A stretch of 64,000 nt of DNA from Lachnospiraceae bacterium (GTDB taxonomy: Bacteria > Bacillota > Clostridia > Lachnospirales > Lachnospiraceae): contig JAAWEK010000009.1 of assembly GCA_022794265.1 (NCBI GenBank), positions 40,396-104,395 on the forward strand. The letters are read 5' to 3'. A program made the translations under genes and the position numbers. Of the stretch, positions 6,817-16,477 are shown piece by piece (within the stretch, counting starts at the first letter, position 1; each line of letters begins with the position of its first letter). Below the pieces are notes generated by a model. That model was not told the DNA's origin, did not search any database, and saw only the letters and a list, made by a program, of their open reading frames with translations.

Positions 6817-8826
6817 CTAATTTTCTTCTTTCCTTTTTCTTTTCAAGATTTTCCCTCTTTTTTTATTTTGTGCTTCAATAGCTTTAACCGCTTCTTCCTC
6901 TGCCAGTCTCTTACGCTGTTCCATCATTAAACGTTCCCGTTTTTCCGCTTCCGAATCAACCATGCTTGACAAAACAACTACAGACCGGGGCGGCACCGTC
7001 AGATATCTGTGATTATCCGGTTCACCGTCGGATAAATCCTGTATATCCTCAGCTGTCGTGAAATCCAGTTTCCATTTCTTATTACGTCCTGCCGTCGGTA
7101 CTCCCAGTTTACGGCTCTCCCAATGCATATTAAAAGCAATGTAGATATTCTCTTCTGAATTCTTACCTGCCAGCCGGCAATAACTACCATTCAGCATAAC
7201 CCCGAAACATCTTGCAAATATATCCGTATCCAGGCTCCAGGTACGCTCGGAATGATATGAAATATCCGGCATCCCAAGGGAACGGTAATCTTTTACCTGA
7301 AGCTGTTTATCCATATGTAAAATATTGTGTTCTTTCCTGTATTGAATCAGACGTTTTGTATAATCCAACAGCCAGGCATTCTTCTTTACCAGTCTCCAGT
7401 CCAGCCAGGATACTTCATTGTCCTGACAATATGGGTTATTATTTCCGCCACAGGAATTTCCGAATTCATCTCCGGCATAAATCAATGGCGTACCCTGGCT
7501 TAACATCAGCATTGCCATTGCATTTTTAAGCTGCCGCTTTCTCAGTTCCATAACACTTTTCCGCTTTGTCTCACCTTCAAACCCACAGTTCCAGCTATAG
7601 TCTGCCTCACTGCCATCCTTATTATATTCTCCGTTTTCTTCATTATGCTTTCTGTCATAGGATACCATATCCATCATGGTAAGAGAATCATTACTGGCCA
7701 TATAATTTATGGCTGCCGCATAATCTTTGTTATAGCGGAACCGGAATGCCATATCGTTGACCTGTCCCTCATCGCCTTTTAAAAATTTTCTGGCGGTATT
7801 CATAAATACCTGATTATATTCGCCTAAATGTTTAAATTTAGAATGATTATCACTGTCAAAACCATAACTGATTATCTTGGTTCTGGACAGATAAGGATCA
7901 GCGCTGATGGCTCCCCGGACATCATTATCCATACCACAATGAATGGCATCGATATGATAATTGAATACCCAGTGTCTGAAACAGTCCATCATATAAGAAG
8001 GCGTCACTTCCCTTCCAAAATAAAATTCCATACAGACCTCAATACCATTCCGATGCAGTTCCCGGACCATGGTTTTAAACTCCTTAATGGCTCCGGCAGA
8101 ATCTTTTTTCCAGGAATATGCTGCCTTCGGCATAAAATAATCCGCATCACGATAGCCCCAGAAATCCACCTTCCTGGCTTTCAGCATTTCTTCATTGCTC
8201 AGATGAATTCTTGGTTCATACCGGCTTACCGTATCTTCAATGACTTCATTAAACTCATAAGCCGGCATAAGCTCCACCATGGTCACGCCCAAATCCTTCA
8301 AATAGTCAATCTTATCCAGGATTCCCATAAAAGTTCCTTTTTTTCTGGAACCGGAATATCGTCCCATGGTAAATCCCCGGACATGAAGTCTGTAAATCAG
8401 GGAGTCCGAAAATTCATAATTCAGTCTCCGGTCTCCGCTCCAGTCAAACTTATCATAATAAAATCCTGAAGTCTTCTTATTTAAATCCGTTTCTCCGAAT
8501 TCAGTGGCTCCATGAATCAGCGCCGCATATGGGTCAGTGATTATCTTATTATCTATCCTGTAATTGTATTCAAAAGATTTGGGAGAAATTCCCCTGACCA
8601 GCATTGCATATATATTACCAAACCGCATCTCTTCAGTAAAAACAATCTCTGTGGCAATTTTTCTCGTACCTTTATCATATAAAATCAGAGAACAGTTCTT
8701 AACATTCTCTGTAACGATTAATGCAAAATTTATTCCACCGTCTGTCTTTGCAGCTCCCAGCTGCATGGGATTTCCTATTTCTATCTTGTAATTCAGTTCT
8801 TTATTTCTAACAGTATTTTCTGCCAT
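6817..8826 (-). CDS. GH13 (GlgX/isoamylase-like) protein, probably catalytically inactive
   Basis: The layout is a CBM48-like N-terminal domain, a GH13 barrel and a C-terminal beta domain with a basic tail. It keeps the GlgX-type signature NGEYNKDG, SWNCGFEGET, GDEFGN and NNNPYCQDNE. The catalytic regions are altered: the usual DVVYNH reads EFYFGR, the nucleophile region reads IDAIHCGMD (about 7930-7956) with Gly where the nucleophile Asp belongs, and the acid/base Glu region reads ISYGFD with Gly. Only the third Asp (SNDS) remains. I infer a glucan-binding or regulatory pseudoenzyme. The start is uncertain: ATG 8826, or TTG 8838 with AAGGA 8 bases upstream. TraX follows in the same operon. 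Confidence 0.8.
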   Translation of the reverse strand: MAENTVRNKELNYKIEIGNPMQLGAAKTDGGINFALIVTENVKNCSLILYDKGTRKIATEIVFTEEMRFGNIYAMLVRGISPKSFEYNYRIDNKIITDPYAALIHGATEFGETDLNKKTSGFYYDKFDWSGDRRLNYEFSDSLIYRLHVRGFTMGRYSGSRKKGTFMGILDKIDYLKDLGVTMVELMPAYEFNEVIEDTVSRYEPRIHLSNEEMLKARKVDFWGYRDADYFMPKAAYSWKKDSAGAIKEFKTMVRELHRNGIEVCMEFYFGREVTPSYMMDCFRHWVFNYHIDAIHCGMDNDVRGAISADPYLSRTKIISYGFDSDNHSKFKHLGEYNQVFMNTARKFLKGDEGQVNDMAFRFRYNKDYAAAINYMASNDSLTMMDMVSYDRKHNEENGEYNKDGSEADYSWNCGFEGETKRKSVMELRKRQLKNAMAMLMLSQGTPLIYAGDEFGNSCGGNNNPYCQDNEVSWLDWRLVKKNAWLLDYTKRLIQYRKEHNILHMDKQLQVKDYRSLGMPDISYHSERTWSLDTDIFARCFGVMLNGSYCRLAGKNSEENIYIAFNMHWESRKLGVPTAGRNKKWKLDFTTAEDIQDLSDGEPDNHRYLTVPPRSVVVLSSMVDSEAEKRERLMMEQRKRLAEEEAVKAIEAQNKKRGKILKRKRKEEN

Positions 8827-8929
8827 TTTCCGCACCAATCTTACAATCCTTCCAACATGTATTATATACCAATTATAGCCTATCCACCTCCAAATCACAA
8901 GAACATTTCAAAAGTCAGGTAAAAATAGC

Positions 8930-8957
8930 TTGCAAAATGCTTAATTTACTGTAAAAT
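8930..8957 (+). promoter_or_regulatory. Probable sigma-A promoter of the ABC-F/PHP operon
   Basis: TTGCAA at 8930-8935 and TAAAAT at 8952-8957 are spaced by 16 bases, about 50 bases before the ABC-F start codon. Confidence 0.45.
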
Positions 8958-9009
8958 AGGAAAGGAAAGCGTTTAATTCATATATAGATAAAAAGGAAGG
9001 TATAGCAAT

Positions 9010-10644
9010 ATGATAAGTGCAAATAATATTACTTTGAGAATTGGAAAAAAAGCATTATTCGAAGAAGTTAATATAAAATTTACAGAAGGGAACTGTTATG
9101 GTCTGATTGGTGCAAACGGTGCAGGAAAATCCACTTTTTTAAAGATTCTTTCCGGCCAGATAGATTCCACAAACGGAGATATCGTTATTACTCCTGGACA
9201 GCGTCTCTCATTCCTGCAGCAGGATCATTTCAAATATGATGAATATACGGTTCTGGACACTGTCATCATGGGCAATGCCAGACTTTATGAAATCATGAAA
9301 GAAAAAGAAAAAATTTATGCCAAAGAGGATTTCTCGGAAGAGGACGGTATTTTAGCCGGTAAACTGGAAGAAGAATTTGCAAACATGAACGGCTGGGAGG
9401 CGGAATCGGATGCCGCTACCCTGTTAAACGGTCTGGGCATTGAAACTGATCATCATTATAAATATTTAAAAGAACTGACCGGAAGCCAGAAAGTAAAGGT
9501 ACTGCTGGCACAGGCATTATTCGGTAATCCTGATATTCTTCTTCTGGATGAGCCCACCAACCATCTGGACCTGGATGCCATTGCCTGGCTGGAAGAATTC
9601 CTAATCAACTTTGAAAACACGGTTATCGTCGTTTCCCATGACCGGTACTTCCTGAATAAAGTCTGTACGCATATTGCAGATATTGACTATGGAAAAATTC
9701 AGCTTTATGCCGGTAACTATGATTTCTGGTATGAATCCAGCCAGCTGATTATGAAGCAGCGAAAGGAAGCCAATAAAAAGAAGGAAGAACAGATTAAGGA
9801 ACTGCAGGAATTTATTCAGCGGTTCAGCGCCAATGCTTCCAAATCCAAACAGGCAACCTCCAGAAAACGGGCATTGGAAAAAATTGAACTGGATGATATC
9901 CGTCCTTCCAGCAGAAAATATCCTTATATTGATTTCCGTCCAAATCGTGAAATCGGCAATGAAGTGCTGACTGTAGAACATTTATCCAAAACCATTGACG
10001 GTGTAAAAATTCTGGACGATATTTCCTTTATTGTAGGGCGGGAAGATAAAATTGCTTTTGTTGGTTCCAATGAAATCGCAAAAACCACATTATTCCGTAT
10101 TCTGACCGGAGATTTGGAGCCGGATGAAGGTTCCTATAAATGGGGCGTTACTACTACACAGGCTTATTTCCCAAAGGACAGTACAAAGGAATTCGATAAC
10201 GATTATTCCATTGTTGACTGGCTGACCGGATATTCCGAGATTAAAGATGCTACTTATGTCCGTGGCTTTCTGGGACGAATGTTATTTGCCGGAGATGATG
10301 GTGTGAAAAAAGTCAAGGTTTTATCCGGAGGTGAGAAAGTAAGATGTCTGTTATCCAAAATGATGATTAGCGGTGCAAATATTCTGATTTTGGATGAACC
10401 GACCAACCATCTGGACATGGAATCCATTACGGCATTGAATAACGGACTGATTAAATTCCCAGGTGTGGTTTTATTTGCTTCCCATGACCATCAGTTTGTA
10501 CAAACCACTGCCAACCGGATTATGGAGATTGTGAACGGAAGTCTTATTGACAAAATTACAACTTATGACGAGTATCTTGCCAATGATGAACTGGCAAGAA
10601 AACGTCAGGTATATTCCATGGATGAACAGGATAGTGATAATTAA
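9010..10644 (+). CDS. ABC-F family ATPase (YkpA/YbiT-like)
   Basis: A soluble duplicated ABC ATPase of 544 aa that likely acts on the ribosome rather than in transport, as there are no membrane segments or permease. First cassette: Walker A GANGAGKST, signature LTGSQ (degenerate), Walker B LLLDEPTNHLD. A charged linker (about 240-310) of the ABC-F type joins the halves. Second cassette: the P-loop reads GSNEIAKTT, lacking the usual Gly before Lys, then a proper LSGGE signature and LDEPTNHLD. The NEIAKTT P-loop is typical of the YkpA/YbiT branch as I recall it. AAGGAAGG precedes the ATG. The PHP gene overlaps by one base (TAATG). Confidence 0.92.
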   Translation: MISANNITLRIGKKALFEEVNIKFTEGNCYGLIGANGAGKSTFLKILSGQIDSTNGDIVITPGQRLSFLQQDHFKYDEYTVLDTVIMGNARLYEIMKEKEKIYAKEDFSEEDGILAGKLEEEFANMNGWEAESDAATLLNGLGIETDHHYKYLKELTGSQKVKVLLAQALFGNPDILLLDEPTNHLDLDAIAWLEEFLINFENTVIVVSHDRYFLNKVCTHIADIDYGKIQLYAGNYDFWYESSQLIMKQRKEANKKKEEQIKELQEFIQRFSANASKSKQATSRKRALEKIELDDIRPSSRKYPYIDFRPNREIGNEVLTVEHLSKTIDGVKILDDISFIVGREDKIAFVGSNEIAKTTLFRILTGDLEPDEGSYKWGVTTTQAYFPKDSTKEFDNDYSIVDWLTGYSEIKDATYVRGFLGRMLFAGDDGVKKVKVLSGGEKVRCLLSKMMISGANILILDEPTNHLDMESITALNNGLIKFPGVVLFASHDHQFVQTTANRIMEIVNGSLIDKITTYDEYLANDELARKRQVYSMDEQDSDN

Positions 10645-11495
10645 TGAAATATATAGATTTGCATGTACATTCCACAGCTTCGGATGGCTCCTTAACGCCA
10701 TCCGAACTTGTTAATTATGCAATTGCTAAAGATTTATGCGCCTTTGCACTGACAGACCATGATACCACCGCCGGAATCGAAGAGGCACAAATTGAAGCCG
10801 GACGTATCAATACCGCAGCCGGACAGACCATATTACAGGTGATTCCCGGTATAGAATTATCCGCGGAATATGAAGGAAAAGATATTCATATCCTGGGACT
10901 GAACATTAACCATACTGACCCCGGTTTTCTGGAACAGCTGGAGCAATTTCAAAAAACCAGACTCGCAAGAAACCAAAAGATGATTGAACTGTTAAACCTC
11001 AACGGATTCAATATTACACCGGAAAGAATTAAAAAACGTTTCGGAAATGCGGTGATTACCAGAGCCCACTATGCAATTCTTATGATAGAAGGCGGTTATG
11101 TTAAGGATAAAGACGTTGCTTTTCATAAATACCTGAATCCGGGTTGTCCATGTTATGTGCCAAGAACCAAAGTATCCGTTACCGATGCGGTTAAGATTAT
11201 TTTAAAAGCAGAAGGAAAACCGGTCCTCGCCCATCCCCTGTTGTATAAACTCACCATACGGGAATTGGAACATCTGGTATCCCTGTTAAAAACGGCAGGT
11301 TTACAAGGTATAGAAGCAATATACTCCGCTAATAAATGGGACGATGAATCCCGAATGAAACAACTGGCAAAAAAATATGATTTATTTATTACCGGAGGAA
11401 CGGATTTTCATGGAACAGCAAAACCCACACTGGATTTAGGGGTGGGATATGGAAATATGCAGATTTCCTCCGAACTTCTGGAATCTATATTATAA
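10644..11495 (+). CDS. PHP-domain phosphoesterase (nucleoside bisphosphate phosphatase/YciV-like)
   Basis: A 283 aa PHP protein with metal-binding motifs DLHVHSTASDG at the start, LTDHDT near residue 38, IPGIELSAE near 72, VLAHP near 193 and GTDFHG near 253. The same architecture is seen in E. coli YciV/TrpH, which cleaves 3',5'-nucleoside bisphosphates and trims rRNA 5' ends. Its ATG overlaps the ABC-F stop codon, so translation is coupled. A strong terminator follows directly. The substrate is inferred from family only. Confidence 0.88.
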   Translation: MKYIDLHVHSTASDGSLTPSELVNYAIAKDLCAFALTDHDTTAGIEEAQIEAGRINTAAGQTILQVIPGIELSAEYEGKDIHILGLNINHTDPGFLEQLEQFQKTRLARNQKMIELLNLNGFNITPERIKKRFGNAVITRAHYAILMIEGGYVKDKDVAFHKYLNPGCPCYVPRTKVSVTDAVKIILKAEGKPVLAHPLLYKLTIRELEHLVSLLKTAGLQGIEAIYSANKWDDESRMKQLAKKYDLFITGGTDFHGTAKPTLDLGVGYGNMQISSELLESIL

Positions 11496-11525
11496 CAGCT
11501 GACTGTCTCCCAGTCAGCTGTTTTT
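11496..11525 (+). terminator. Rho-independent terminator of the ABC-F/PHP operon
   Basis: CAGCTGACTG and its complement CAGTCAGCTG around a TCTCC-type loop, followed by TTTTT, immediately after the PHP stop codon. Confidence 0.9.
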
Positions 11526-11537
11526 CATTCCATCCTT

Positions 11538-12062
11538 TTAATTTCCCTCATATTTAATCACCGATTCCACCCGGTACCCCTTTAACTTCTCCCTTCCTTT
11601 TAATCCTTCCAGCTCCATTAAAAAGCAAATCGCCGCTACTTCTCCGCCCACTTCTTCAACCAGCTGAATAATTGCATCTATGGTACCGCCAGTTGCAATC
11701 AAATCATCAACGATTACAACTTTTTGTCCCGGCAAAATGGCATCCCTGTGCATTTCAAGTACGGCAGTACCGTATTCCAGCTCATATTCCCGCTCTACGG
11801 TTGCACATGGAAGCTTTCCCTTTTTGCGTACCGGAACAAAAGGCTTATGTAAATTATAGGCAATCGGCACGCCAAAAATAAATCCTCTGGATTCGGGACC
11901 TACAATCACATCAAAATCCAAATCCTGAATACTATCCTGCATTAAATCAATCGCCAGATGCAGCCCATCCGCATCCTGCAACACTGAAGTAACATCCCGG
12001 AAAATAATACCTTCCTGTGGAAAGTTAGTAATACTTCTTACATATTCATCGATTTTCTTCAT
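11538..12062 (-). CDS. apt: Adenine phosphoribosyltransferase
   Basis: Cytoplasmic purine salvage enzyme converting adenine and PRPP to AMP and pyrophosphate. 174 aa, the usual length. The PRPP-binding loop reads VVIVDDLIATGGTIDA (about residue 118), and GPESRGFIFG and VPVRKKGKLP are the expected substrate loops. The ribosome site is weak. It is the last gene of the secDF-recJ-apt run; in many Clostridia apt follows recJ, often with relA next, which is not the case here because the downstream neighbour is convergent. Confidence 0.97.
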   Translation of the reverse strand: MKKIDEYVRSITNFPQEGIIFRDVTSVLQDADGLHLAIDLMQDSIQDLDFDVIVGPESRGFIFGVPIAYNLHKPFVPVRKKGKLPCATVEREYELEYGTAVLEMHRDAILPGQKVVIVDDLIATGGTIDAIIQLVEEVGGEVAAICFLMELEGLKGREKLKGYRVESVIKYEGN

Positions 12063-12212
12063 TTTTAATACCCATGCATATCACAGACCTGCCTGTGATA
12101 CTGCCCTGTTAAATAAACTAAAAGAAGGGCATTTCGCAATTTTCCTTTCTTTTGATAATATCTTTCAACCTTCATTCTTTAAAATACATACATTTATTTA
12201 TATACCTTTATT

Positions 12213-14039
12213 TTAACATAGGTATCTTTTTATCACAACTCTAATATTTTTTAATCCGTTATATTCATTGATTTCCGGATAATAGATTACCGATAACTGA
12301 ACATTATTATTATAGCCCTGAAACAGCCCGTCAATCTGGTTTTCTGTATATTTCTCCAGAAGTCCCTGCCGGAATTCCTCTTCAGTTTCAAACAGAACCG
12401 CTTCCATCGGTGTGCCGTTTGTATTGGTGACATTCATCATAATTACGTTTTTATTTTTTCCTCTGACCTGCAGCCGGTTTATAGCTGCAATTTTATCTGC
12501 AAATACCGGTTTTTCGTTTCCCTTACCAAAGGGTTCCAGCAATTTTAACTCATCAATGAGGCGTTGGGAAATATGTTCAAAGGGTAGCGCAACATCAATC
12601 CATACTTTTCTTGCCATCATTTCTTCCGTTAGGTTACAGTTTTCATTAAGTGTCTTACGGAAAAGTTCTATATTTTCTTTTGGCAGCGACAGTCCGGCTG
12701 CCATACTGTGTCCTCCGAATTTACTTAAACAACGGACAGTTGCATTGGTCATAACAAGATTGTCAAACATATGATAACCTTCGATGGAACGGCCGGAACC
12801 TTTGACGCCGTCTGCTGAATCCGTTAACACAAATACCGGTTTGTTATACTTTTCCCGCAGTCTTCCGGCAATAATACCTGCCAAAGACTCATGACATTGG
12901 TTCAGATAAAGCACTAATACCCTGTCCTCCTGTAGCTCTACAGAATCTTCAATTAATTTTACGGCTTTCTCCGTGAATTCAGTAGTCATGTTTTTCCGCA
13001 ATTCATTGATATCTTTCAGTTCTGCTGCCAACTCTGCTGCAATAGCCGGAGTTTCGGCCATAAACAAACGGAATGCCAGTCTTGCAGTCTCTAATCGTCC
13101 TCCGGCATTAATACATGGTCCCAGAATAAATCCGATATGATAAGAAGTTATTTCCTTTTCCTCCAGATGATTTACGGCAATCAGTGCCTGGAGTCCGTAA
13201 TTATCTGTTTTTTTTATGTTTTCCAGCCCGTATCGCACCAGTATCCTGTTTTCTCCTGTTAAATCTACAATATCTCCAACAGTGGCTATTGCTGCAAATA
13301 CATAATATTTCTTTAATCTTTCTTCACCCTGTTCCGCCTTCAGCCGGCCGCCTTCCTTTCCATCATTCTGCTTTTTTATATAATCCAGCAATGCAATCAC
13401 AAGCTTCAGCGCTACTCCTGCCCCACACAAATCTTTAAAAGGGTACCCGCAGTCTTCCTGTTTGGGATTTACCACTGCATCTGCTTTCGGCAGAATATAA
13501 CTGCGTTTCTCTCCCTGATCTATAAACGGTACCTCATGGTGGTCGGTTATAATTACTTCCATACCAAGACTTTTGGCATATTCAACAGGAATTTCAGCAG
13601 CTATGCCGTTATCACAGGTAATAATCATCTGTACCCCATCGTCAAAGGATTGCTTTATCAGTCTTTCATTTACCCCATACCCATCTTTCACCCGCTCCGG
13701 CACATCAAAATCCACATTGGCGCCTATGGTTTTCAGCAGATCCGTTAATATATATCCGGAACAGACTCCGTCAATATCGTAATCACCGATGACCCGGATT
13801 CGTTTTTCTGATACAACGGCATCATAGATTATGCTCACGGCCTTATCCATATCCTTAAGCAGAAATGGAGAGTTCATATTCCGAATATCTCCCCGGAGAT
13901 ACTCATTATATTCTTCCATGGTACAGTGATTTCTGTTACGGATAACTCTTGCCGTAATTGGCGTAATTCCGAATATTTTCCCCAATTCTTCAAAATCTGC
14001 TTTTTTACCCTGCACACGCCAAACTTCCTGTATATCCAT
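12213..14039 (-). CDS. recJ: Single-stranded-DNA exonuclease RecJ
   Basis: A 5'-3' single-strand exonuclease of recombination and mismatch repair. DHH-family motifs are present: GDYDIDGVCSGY, CDNGIA, ITDHHEVP and CGAGVALKL, then the DHHA1 part with GIIAGRL and GGHSMAAG. About 608 aa from the ATG at 14039, chosen because AAAGGA lies 6 bases upstream; the frame also extends to 14075 without a ribosome site. It sits between secDF and apt, a common Clostridial order. Confidence 0.96.
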   Translation of the reverse strand: MDIQEVWRVQGKKADFEELGKIFGITPITARVIRNRNHCTMEEYNEYLRGDIRNMNSPFLLKDMDKAVSIIYDAVVSEKRIRVIGDYDIDGVCSGYILTDLLKTIGANVDFDVPERVKDGYGVNERLIKQSFDDGVQMIITCDNGIAAEIPVEYAKSLGMEVIITDHHEVPFIDQGEKRSYILPKADAVVNPKQEDCGYPFKDLCGAGVALKLVIALLDYIKKQNDGKEGGRLKAEQGEERLKKYYVFAAIATVGDIVDLTGENRILVRYGLENIKKTDNYGLQALIAVNHLEEKEITSYHIGFILGPCINAGGRLETARLAFRLFMAETPAIAAELAAELKDINELRKNMTTEFTEKAVKLIEDSVELQEDRVLVLYLNQCHESLAGIIAGRLREKYNKPVFVLTDSADGVKGSGRSIEGYHMFDNLVMTNATVRCLSKFGGHSMAAGLSLPKENIELFRKTLNENCNLTEEMMARKVWIDVALPFEHISQRLIDELKLLEPFGKGNEKPVFADKIAAINRLQVRGKNKNVIMMNVTNTNGTPMEAVLFETEEEFRQGLLEKYTENQIDGLFQGYNNNVQLSVIYYPEINEYNGLKNIRVVIKRYLC

Positions 14040-14077
14040 ATGTAATCCTTTCTTCCATGATATTTGGTTTCTCAATT

Positions 14078-14134
14078 ACAAAAAACCACCGCATAAGCCA
14101 TGACACTAAATACCATGACCTCTGTTGCGATGGC
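14078..14134 (-). terminator. Terminator after secDF
   Basis: On the minus strand CCATCGCA pairs with TGCGGTGG and is followed by a six-T run, just downstream of the secDF stop codon and before recJ. Confidence 0.6.
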
Positions 14135-14152
14135 TTTACTTTTTATTTTTCT

Positions 14153-16378
14153 TTATTGATATTTCTTTTTAGACATTACATACCAGAGAGAACCTGTAAT
14201 GAATACGGAAGAATAACCGCCTGCAAGGATACCCACCATAATTGGCAGTGCAAATTCACGAATGGAAGATACTCCCAGAATAAACAGTACAAATACCATT
14301 ACAAATGTCGTAAAGGATGTATAAATACTTCTAGTAAGTGTCTGTGTAATACTTGCATTCACAATTTCCTTTAAATCAATTTTCTTGGAATTTGCCTTTT
14401 CTGCAAGATTTTCCCTGATTCGGTCAAAAATAACGATGGTTGCATTGATGGAGTAACCTACGATTGTAAGCATACATGCAATAAAAGTTGTACCAACCGT
14501 AGTTCTGGACAAAGCATAAAAGCCCAGCACAATCAATACGTCATGTATCAGTGCAATAACAGCACTTCCTGCAAACTTAAGATTTTTAAACCGGAACCAT
14601 ATATATATCAGCATGCAAAGTGTTGCAAGAGTAACCGCTATGATGGCATCCGACTGCATTTCCTTACTGACACTGGAACTGATATTGGTTTCTTCAAAGC
14701 TGTCTTCCATTGCACCAAAATCGTCAATCAATTTTTTCTTAAATGCTTCCCGGGTTTCCGTTTCCTTTATAACCGGAGTCTTAATGGTATATTTATTGGA
14801 GCCTGTTTCTTTCTGTCCCTGAATGTCACTGCTTCCGATAATCTCAGACAGTTCCGGTTTTATCTTATCATTGAATTCATCAATGGAGATATCCTTCGGA
14901 AATTCCAATGTAGTCGCTGTACCGCCCTTAAATTCTATACTGTAATTAAAAGCGCCGTTATCGTTTACAGCATTATATACAACACCGGCTGCTCCTGCCA
15001 GAATACAGATAACGGATATACTGAACCATATCGCTTTCTTACTCAGGAAGTCAACAGTTTTTCTTTCTTTCTGTACACCATAAAATTTCCTGTCTTTGAA
15101 TCCCATATTATAGAACAAAATTACCAGAACCCTGGATACTACCATTGCCGTAATCATGGATAATACAATACCAATGGCAAGAGTTGTTGCAAATCCCTGT
15201 ACCGGCCCCGTTCCTTTCCACATCAGAACCAATGCAGCGATAAAGGTGGTAATATTGCCGTCCACAATTGCAGAAGTCGCTTTTTTGAATCCTACTTTTA
15301 TCGCCGATTCCGTTGTCTTTCCCAAAGCCAGTTCTTCTTTAATACGGGCATAAATGATTACATTGGCATCCACCGCCATACCGATGGAAAGTATAATACC
15401 TGCAATACCCGGCAAAGTCAGTGTTAAATCAAATCCGTTTAATACCAGTAATTCCAATATGGTATATAATGCAAGCGCAATACCTGACACAAGACCTGGA
15501 ATCCGGTATACAATCATCATAAATAAAATTACTACAACCAATCCAATCAGGCCTGCTAAAAGGCTTGTCTCAATGGCATCATTTCCCAGTTTCGCACTAA
15601 CAACCTTGGAACTGATTTCCTCCAGTTCCAGACTGAGGGAACCGATACGGATTGTGGAAGCCAGAGAATTTGCCTCTTCTAATGAACCAATTTTATTAAT
15701 AACAGCCTCACCTGTTGTAATGGCGCTCTCCACAGTTGGAGAACTAATGATTTTGTCATCATATAAAATGGAAATTGTCTTTCCAAGATTGGTTGTTGTG
15801 GCATCCGCAAACTTCTTTGTGCCAGCCTCGGTCATTTCAAGTGCCACCACATATTCGGATGCTCCGGTACTGTTAGATGTCTGGGCTCTGCCCTGGGCAT
15901 CCGCTACATCAGAACCGGTCAGCCACACTTTGTACCGGCTTCCGCTTTCCGTTACATACAACGGATAGGTATCATCTCCGGTAAAATCCTCATCTGCTTC
16001 CGTTACAAACATCAGGGAACCCGGTTTGCCCAGCTCCGAAATTACAGATTCCGAATCATACTGTCCTGGTATATCCACAGTAATTCTGTTGTCGCCTTCC
16101 TTATATACCTCTGATTCGGTACTGAAATTTGCAACACGAAGCTGCAATTTGTACACCGTATCGTTTACCTGTTCTTTTGTAAAACTCTCATCCTGGATTT
16201 CATAAGTAATACTTACTCCACCCTTTAGATCCAATCCTAATATAATGTTTTCTGCTGAACCTGTTTTCTTACTGCCTATACCAAATCCTGCCACATAACC
16301 CACAAATACAATACAGAGCAATGCAAGAATGAATAGAACAATACTGTTACTCTTCTTTAGCTTCATTTTCTTCTCCAT
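14153..16378 (-). CDS. secDF: Fused protein translocase subunit SecDF
   Basis: Membrane protein that uses the proton gradient to assist Sec export. The SecD half shows the first membrane segment, LGLDLKGGVSITYE, VDIPG, the P1 head and the DLTLTLPGIAGIILSIGMAVDANVII-type D4/D5 region (in part). The SecF half starts near residue 450, with IEFKGGT, and YSINATIVIFDRIRENL. SecD and SecF are separate in many bacteria; the fusion is usual in several Firmicutes. The start is uncertain: ATG at 16378, or GTG at 16390, neither with a strong ribosome site. Confidence 0.95.
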   Translation of the reverse strand: MEKKMKLKKSNSIVLFILALLCIVFVGYVAGFGIGSKKTGSAENIILGLDLKGGVSITYEIQDESFTKEQVNDTVYKLQLRVANFSTESEVYKEGDNRITVDIPGQYDSESVISELGKPGSLMFVTEADEDFTGDDTYPLYVTESGSRYKVWLTGSDVADAQGRAQTSNSTGASEYVVALEMTEAGTKKFADATTTNLGKTISILYDDKIISSPTVESAITTGEAVINKIGSLEEANSLASTIRIGSLSLELEEISSKVVSAKLGNDAIETSLLAGLIGLVVVILFMMIVYRIPGLVSGIALALYTILELLVLNGFDLTLTLPGIAGIILSIGMAVDANVIIYARIKEELALGKTTESAIKVGFKKATSAIVDGNITTFIAALVLMWKGTGPVQGFATTLAIGIVLSMITAMVVSRVLVILFYNMGFKDRKFYGVQKERKTVDFLSKKAIWFSISVICILAGAAGVVYNAVNDNGAFNYSIEFKGGTATTLEFPKDISIDEFNDKIKPELSEIIGSSDIQGQKETGSNKYTIKTPVIKETETREAFKKKLIDDFGAMEDSFEETNISSSVSKEMQSDAIIAVTLATLCMLIYIWFRFKNLKFAGSAVIALIHDVLIVLGFYALSRTTVGTTFIACMLTIVGYSINATIVIFDRIRENLAEKANSKKIDLKEIVNASITQTLTRSIYTSFTTFVMVFVLFILGVSSIREFALPIMVGILAGGYSSVFITGSLWYVMSKKKYQ

Positions 16379-16477
16379 GCTATTCTGCACTTCTTACTGA
16401 AGGAGATTCGCACATAATCCTTTCTTTTATTTTATTCACAGGTGATTCCATTTTATAATGGAACTGCACCAACCTGA

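Noticed and set aside
8930-9009. Antibiotic-resistance attenuator upstream of the ABC-F gene
   Set aside because: Only about 50 bases separate the promoter from the start codon, with no leader peptide or terminator-like hairpin.
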